A stretch of 64,000 bases of DNA from Alistipes sp. (GTDB lineage Bacteria > Bacteroidota > Bacteroidia > Bacteroidales > Rikenellaceae). The notes beneath the pieces are model-generated. The model did not search any database, was not told the DNA's origin, and saw nothing but the letters and a program-made list of their open reading frames with translations. The stretch is taken from positions 17,688-81,687 of the forward strand of contig JAFTVX010000033.1 of assembly GCA_017465575.1 (NCBI GenBank). Direction: 5' to 3'. The position numbers and the translations under genes are program-made. Shown here piece by piece: positions 60,777 to 64,000 of the stretch (position 1 is the first letter of the stretch; each line of letters begins with the position of its first letter).

Positions 60777-61382
60777 TTATCTGGGTTTAATCTTGGGTTC
60801 AACGATTTTGAGAACTTGCTCTACCGCCTCCTCTACCGAGAGGTTGGTGGTGTCGATAGCGAGGGCTGGGCTATCGGGTGCTTCGAAGGGCGATGTTATG
60901 CCCGTGAAGTCCTTGATTTCGCCACGGCGTGCCTTGGCATAGAGTCCCTTGACATCGCGCCTCTCGCACTCCTCGAGGGGTGTAGAGACATAAATCTCAA
61001 CGAAATCCTCCTCGCCGATAATCTCGCGTGCCATCTCGCGTAGGTCGTTGGTGGGCGAAACGAAGGCGCATAGCGTCACGATGCCCGTCTCGGTAAAGAG
61101 CTTTGACACCTCGGCGATACGGCGAATATTCTCTCGGCGATCCTCCTCCGAGAAACCTAAGCCACGGTTGATGCCCGTGCGGATATTGTCGCCATCGAGG
61201 ATACGCGAGAAGATGCCCTGCTGGCTTAGGCGATGCTCCAACGTCACGGCAATGGTGCTCTTGCCCGAGCCCGAGAGCCCCGTAAACCATACGGTCAGGC
61301 CACGCTGGCGGAGTTGTTGCTCCTTTGCCTCGCGCGACTGCATCTTATCGAATATCGGGTGTATGTTCTCTTGCTGTTTCAT
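60777..61382 (-). CDS. cysC: Adenylylsulfate kinase
   Basis: A 201-residue kinase phosphorylating APS to PAPS. The P-loop is [19 protein letters not shown], followed by [38 protein letters not shown] and [20 protein letters not shown] with the lid segment [16 protein letters not shown]. All are characteristic of CysC. No cysH or sulfite reductase gene is in the window, so PAPS here is more likely used for sulfonation than for cysteine synthesis. Confidence 0.96.
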   Translation of the reverse strand: MKQQENIHPIFDKMQSREAKEQQLRQRGLTVWFTGLSGSGKSTIAVTLEHRLSQQGIFSRILDGDNIRTGINRGLGFSEEDRRENIRRIAEVSKLFTETGIVTLCAFVSPTNDLREMAREIIGEEDFVEIYVSTPLEECERRDVKGLYAKARRGEIKDFTGITSPFEAPDSPALAIDTTNLSVEEAVEQVLKIVEPKIKPR

Positions 61383-61395
61383 CTTGGTTTAGTGT

Positions 61396-62937
61396 TTAGA
61401 ATGGCCAGAATATCGGAATGAAAATCACCGATATAATGAATGCCAATATATTGAGTGGCAGACCGATACGGATAAAGTCACGGAACTTGTATCCGCCGAT
61501 ACCCTGCACAATCATATTCGTCTGATAGCCGATAGGCGACGAGAAACTACACGACGAGGCGATGCATATCGCCACCACAAAGGGCATATAGCTAACGCCC
61601 AACTGCATAGATACCGAGAGCGCAATAGGGAAGGCGAAGGCGGCAGCGGCGTTGTTCGTGATAAGCTCGGTGATGATGTTCGTGACGATAAACAACATCG
61701 CGAGAATCGCCACAGGCGGCAGGTCGTTTGCTATGCGGATAAGACCGTGTGCCACCCAGTCGGCAAGTCCAGAGTTGGTCATTGCGGTGCTGATGGCGAG
61801 TGCCGAGGCGATAGTGATAAGGATATCCCACGAGATAAATTTGGAGTACTTCTTCGGTGGGAATATCTGCGTAAATGCCATTATGACCGTAACGACAGAT
61901 GCCCAGAAGAACATATCGAGTTTAACCGTGGGGAATAGCTCCTGAAGAAGCGCTCTATCGCCCAATGTAGCGCCCACAATCATAATAAGTAGTAGGCTGA
62001 GTGCTAACCACTTCTTCCACTTCGGGGCGTTGGGCGTAGAGTCCTTGTCGTTCGACACGAACATAAAGACACTCGAGTCGCCCCATGTCTCGGTGAAGTG
62101 CTCGTCGGCAGCCAAAATCAGCGTATCACCCTCCCTGAAATATTGCTCCTCACCCTCGGGGATTACCTCGCCCGCACGGCGAAGTTGCAGAATCTCAGCA
62201 TTGTAGCGACCCTTAAAGTCAAACTCCTTACGGCTCTTCTTGATGCCTGGGAAGCGGGGTGCGATGATGACCTTTACAAGGTGATATTTAGCATCGTTAT
62301 CCGTGATAGGCTCTGAGTCGTCGTCGGGGAGTAGGCGGTTGCCAAAGATAATGATATAGGCGATGCCCGCAATGGCAATAAGACCACCCACCTTGCCAAG
62401 CTCAAACATCGTGAAGCCCTCCAACCCTGCATCGAGCATAAGACCGTGAACCACAAGGTTTGTCGAGGTGCCGATAAGGGTACACATACCGCCCAAGATT
62501 GCAGCATACGATAGCGGAATAAGGAACTTCTTCAATGGCAAGCCCACACGCTTTGCCCACGCCTTGATATGCGGAATAAAGATTACGACGATGGGTGTGT
62601 TGTTCAAAAAGGCAGATGCCGAGGCGACAACGCCCATAATATAGGCAATGCCCTTCGGGACTGAACTGCGCTCCTTCGAGGGGAAAATCCACTTCATAAT
62701 AGCGCCCAAAGCATCGCTGCGGCGCACACCCTCGCTGACTAAGAACAATAGCCCCACGGTTATCATACCCTTGTTCGAGAAGCCTGCGAGCGCTTCGGTG
62801 GGACTAAGAATGCCTGCACACATAAAGATTACGACCACCGAAAAGAGCAGAATGCCTGGTCGCATCTTATCTTTTATAAGCAAGCCTACCATCACGATGA
62901 TGGCAACGAGAACTATGTATTTATCAATAGGTTGCAT
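61396..62937 (-). CDS. SLC13-family sodium/sulfate symporter with TrkA-C-type domain
   Basis: A 513-residue membrane protein with about eleven helices in two halves. The halves are divided by a soluble TrkA-C (RCK-C) domain (about residues 215-290; ILQLRRAGEVIPEGEEQYFR, FREGDTLILAADEHFTETWG). Transport motifs are SAFLNNTPIVVIFIPHI with LGGMCTLIGTSTNLVVHGL and NIITELITNNAAAAFAFPIA with SSPIGYQTNMIV. It is the first gene of the cys operon, 13 bases before cysC, so sulfate is the natural substrate. Confidence 0.9.
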   Translation of the reverse strand: MQPIDKYIVLVAIIVMVGLLIKDKMRPGILLFSVVVIFMCAGILSPTEALAGFSNKGMITVGLLFLVSEGVRRSDALGAIMKWIFPSKERSSVPKGIAYIMGVVASASAFLNNTPIVVIFIPHIKAWAKRVGLPLKKFLIPLSYAAILGGMCTLIGTSTNLVVHGLMLDAGLEGFTMFELGKVGGLIAIAGIAYIIIFGNRLLPDDDSEPITDNDAKYHLVKVIIAPRFPGIKKSRKEFDFKGRYNAEILQLRRAGEVIPEGEEQYFREGDTLILAADEHFTETWGDSSVFMFVSNDKDSTPNAPKWKKWLALSLLLIMIVGATLGDRALLQELFPTVKLDMFFWASVVTVIMAFTQIFPPKKYSKFISWDILITIASALAISTAMTNSGLADWVAHGLIRIANDLPPVAILAMLFIVTNIITELITNNAAAAFAFPIALSVSMQLGVSYMPFVVAICIASSCSFSSPIGYQTNMIVQGIGGYKFRDFIRIGLPLNILAFIISVIFIPIFWPF

Positions 62938-62953
62938 TGCTGTTGCACTATAA

Positions 62954-62991
62954 GTCGCCTATGGGGCGTAGGCGCATTTCAGGCAAATATA
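62954..62991 (-). promoter_or_regulatory. Promoter and leader hairpin of the sulfate operon
   Basis: A perfect -7 box TATATTTG lies at 62984-62991 (minus strand). The leader that follows contains the stem GCGCCTA/TAGGCGA around CGCCCCA (62954-62976), placed about 20 bases before the ATG. Confidence 0.6.
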
Positions 62992-63049
62992 GTAACTTTT
63001 TTCCAAAAAACGACGATAAACCACAACAATTATTCCATCGGGCGACAAA

Positions 63050-63310
63050 TGGCGGTGAGGAGAGCAGAGGGAAGAGCAAAGTTCAAAGAGCAAAGAGCAA
63101 AGAGCGAGCAGGCGTTTCGCCTGCGGGCTACGCCCAAAGGGGTAAAAGGGGCTTAAGGGGCACAAGAGGCCAACGGCCGAGCGCTAATTAGGCGTCTCGG
63201 AAAACACTACCCCTTGTGCCCCTTGTACCCCTCAGACCCCTCTGCGTAGCAGGCGGGCGGTAGCCCGCAACTATTGCTCATTTCTAATTTCTAATTGCTC
63301 ATTTCTCATT
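63050..63310. repeat. Composite repeat island G
   Basis: GAGCAAAGTTCAAAGAGC with GAGCAAAGAGCGAGCAGGCG, a GCAGGCG-TTT-CGCCTGC stem, AAGGGGTAAAAGGGGC, GGCCAACGGCCGAGCGCTAA, then the complementary CCCCTTGTGCCCCTTGTAC and GCTCATTTCTAATTTC. These are the same modules as in island D in reverse. Together with the leader of the sulfate operon it fills the 400-base gap before rnpB. Confidence 0.65.
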
Positions 63311-63325
63311 TTATCAAATTTTTCT

Positions 63326-63333
63326 TACCTTTG
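63326..63333 (+). promoter_or_regulatory. -7 promoter box (TACCTTTG) for rnpB
   Basis: Perfect box 7 bases before the predicted first base of RNase P RNA. Confidence 0.75.
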
Positions 63334-63339
63334 CCGCCG

Positions 63340-63683
63340 CATACGCGCTCTATCGCTGCCACCGTAGGGTGGGGGAGGAAAGTCCGAGCAACAGAGAGCA
63401 CCACGCAAGTTAACGGCTTGATATTCGTAAGAGTATAGCAGTGTAGAAGAAAATAACCGCCCGCAAGGGTAAGGGTGAGAAGGCGGGGTAAGAGCCCACC
63501 GCGAGGGTAGCAATACTCCTCGGCAGTACACCTCGTGGGTTGCAAGACCATGTATACCGACAATTAAGGGTTGCTCGCCCAATGTCGGGGGGTAGGTTGC
63601 TAGAGGCGGCAAGTGATTGTCGTCGTAGATAAATGATAGAGGCCCACTTTCGTTGGGTACAGAACTCGGCTTATAGCGTATAC
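63340..63683 (+). ncRNA. rnpB: RNase P RNA component, bacterial type A
   Basis: The catalytic RNA that matures tRNA 5' ends. The universal conserved segments are present: GAGGAAAGTCCGAGC (CR I, 63376-63390) near the 5' end, AGAGCCCACCGCGAGGG-type P10/P11 region (from about 63490), a GCAAGACCA-type stretch, and AGAACTCGGCTTATAG (63661-63676) as CR V near the 3' end. The ends pair through ATACGC (63341-63346) and GCGTAT (63676-63681), forming P1. Length of about 340 nucleotides is normal. Confidence 0.95.
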
Positions 63684-63690
63684 AAAAAAT

Positions 63691-63725
63691 GGCTCATCCC
63701 AGTGGGGTGAGCCGATATTTTTTTA
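63691..63725 (+). terminator. Intrinsic terminator of rnpB
   Basis: GGCTCA-CCC and GGG-TGAGCC form a stem around AGTG-type loop bases, followed after four bases by TTTTTTT. Confidence 0.85.
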
Positions 63726-64000
63726 GTTTTTAGTTATTAGTTTTTAGTTATTAGTTGTTAGAGGGAAAATTCTAAAAACTAACAACTAACAACTAACAAC
63801 TCCTTACATCGAAAGCTTTATGCCCGATTTTTTTTAGTTTTTAGTTATTAGTTATTAGTTGTTAGAGGGAAAAAACTAAAAACTAACAACTAACAACTCC
63901 TTACATCGAAAGCTTTATGCCCGATTTTTTTTAGTTTTTAGTTATTAGTTATTAATTGTTAGAGGGAAAATTCTAAAAACTAAAAACTAACAACTAACAA
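63723..64000. repeat. Tandem 97-bp repeats made of TTAG-type inverted arrays
   Basis: Two full units and a partial third reach the window edge. Each unit has TTTTTAGTTATTAGTTATTA-type sequence, AGAGGGAAAA, the complementary CTAAAAACTAACAACTAAC, and a unique tag TCCTTACATCGAAAGCTTTA then TGCCCGA. The tag recurs exactly 97 bases apart (63802 and 63899). No gene is present. Confidence 0.8.

Noticed and set aside
63723-64000. A possible CRISPR array
   Set aside because: The repeat units are 97 bp with no distinct spacers, they are foldback arrays of TTAG-type words, and no cas gene is in the window.
1-64000. tRNA or rRNA genes
   Set aside because: I scanned the intergenic gaps for cloverleaf and rRNA signatures and saw none. 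The only stable RNA I can support firmly is rnpB.

Overview
The window looks like a Bacteroidales chromosome, most probably Alistipes or another member of the Rikenellaceae. The evidence is the TAnnTTTG -7 promoter box in front of most transcription units, the secreted lipoproteins and glycosidases, a B12-dependent ribonucleotide reductase, an alpha-oxoamine synthase of the sphingolipid/sulfonolipid type, and dense, fairly GC-rich coding sequence. The genus is an inference from gene content. Apart from an RNase P RNA and one candidate small RNA I see no RNA genes, and I see no prophage, no transposase and no CRISPR array.

Layout. 1-542: the start of an AT-rich Dam-type methylase running off the left edge. 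587-2877: trmH-rsgA-cvpA (minus). 2963-4948: a GH2 protein that appears to lack both catalytic glutamates. 4917-6367: wbqC-like and prmA (minus), divergent from xerD and an alpha/beta hydrolase (6433-8309). 8325-8519: a 195-bp hairpin element, then an MBL hydrolase, comEC, a THUMP-like methyltransferase, a YihY/Rossmann fusion and a KdsC-like phosphatase (to 14113). 14095-14663: a composite repeat island and a candidate small RNA. 15007-18249: hemerythrin, a pseudo-receiver LuxR regulator, cutC and a transglutaminase lipoprotein. 18296-20139: an AT-rich EcoRV-type restriction-modification pair. 20386-34014 (minus): a small unknown gene, an FNT-like channel, leuS, hslR and a shortened dcw cluster (ftsW, murD, mraY, murE, ftsI, ftsL, rsmH). 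34385-40895: aspS, tadA, a TPR protein and nrdJ, separated by repeat islands. 41146-47696 (minus): PAP2, an MBOAT/SGNH acetylation pair, a metallopeptidase and two CaCA exchangers. 47996-56571: a GH20 hexosaminidase, an HdeD-like protein, an alpha-oxoamine synthase, a GH13 amylase lipoprotein and an unknown Fn3 lipoprotein. 57111-62937 (minus): sulfate transporter, cysC, cysD, cysN and a sulfotransferase, together a complete uptake-to-PAPS-to-sulfonation operon. 63340-63683: rnpB, then 97-bp tandem repeats.

The most striking signal is in the intergenic DNA. A family of about 126-130 bp two-tier imperfect palindromes occurs in seven full or half copies with one type of outer arm and four with a second type. 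Several begin exactly on the TAA stop codon of the upstream gene and always point the same way relative to it. Outer arms show compensatory base changes, the apical hairpin is shared between arm types as if swapped, and some copies are cut precisely at the apex. They sit inside larger islands built from modules in a fixed order. A second, unrelated family (two copies, both exactly 195 bp) has about 20-bp terminal inverted repeats and nested internal stems. No gene in the window obviously mobilises either family.

Functionally the window mixes housekeeping (translation, peptidoglycan synthesis and division, deoxynucleotide synthesis), envelope chemistry (O-acetylation, lipid synthesis, sulfonation), glycan breakdown and one horizontally acquired defence module.
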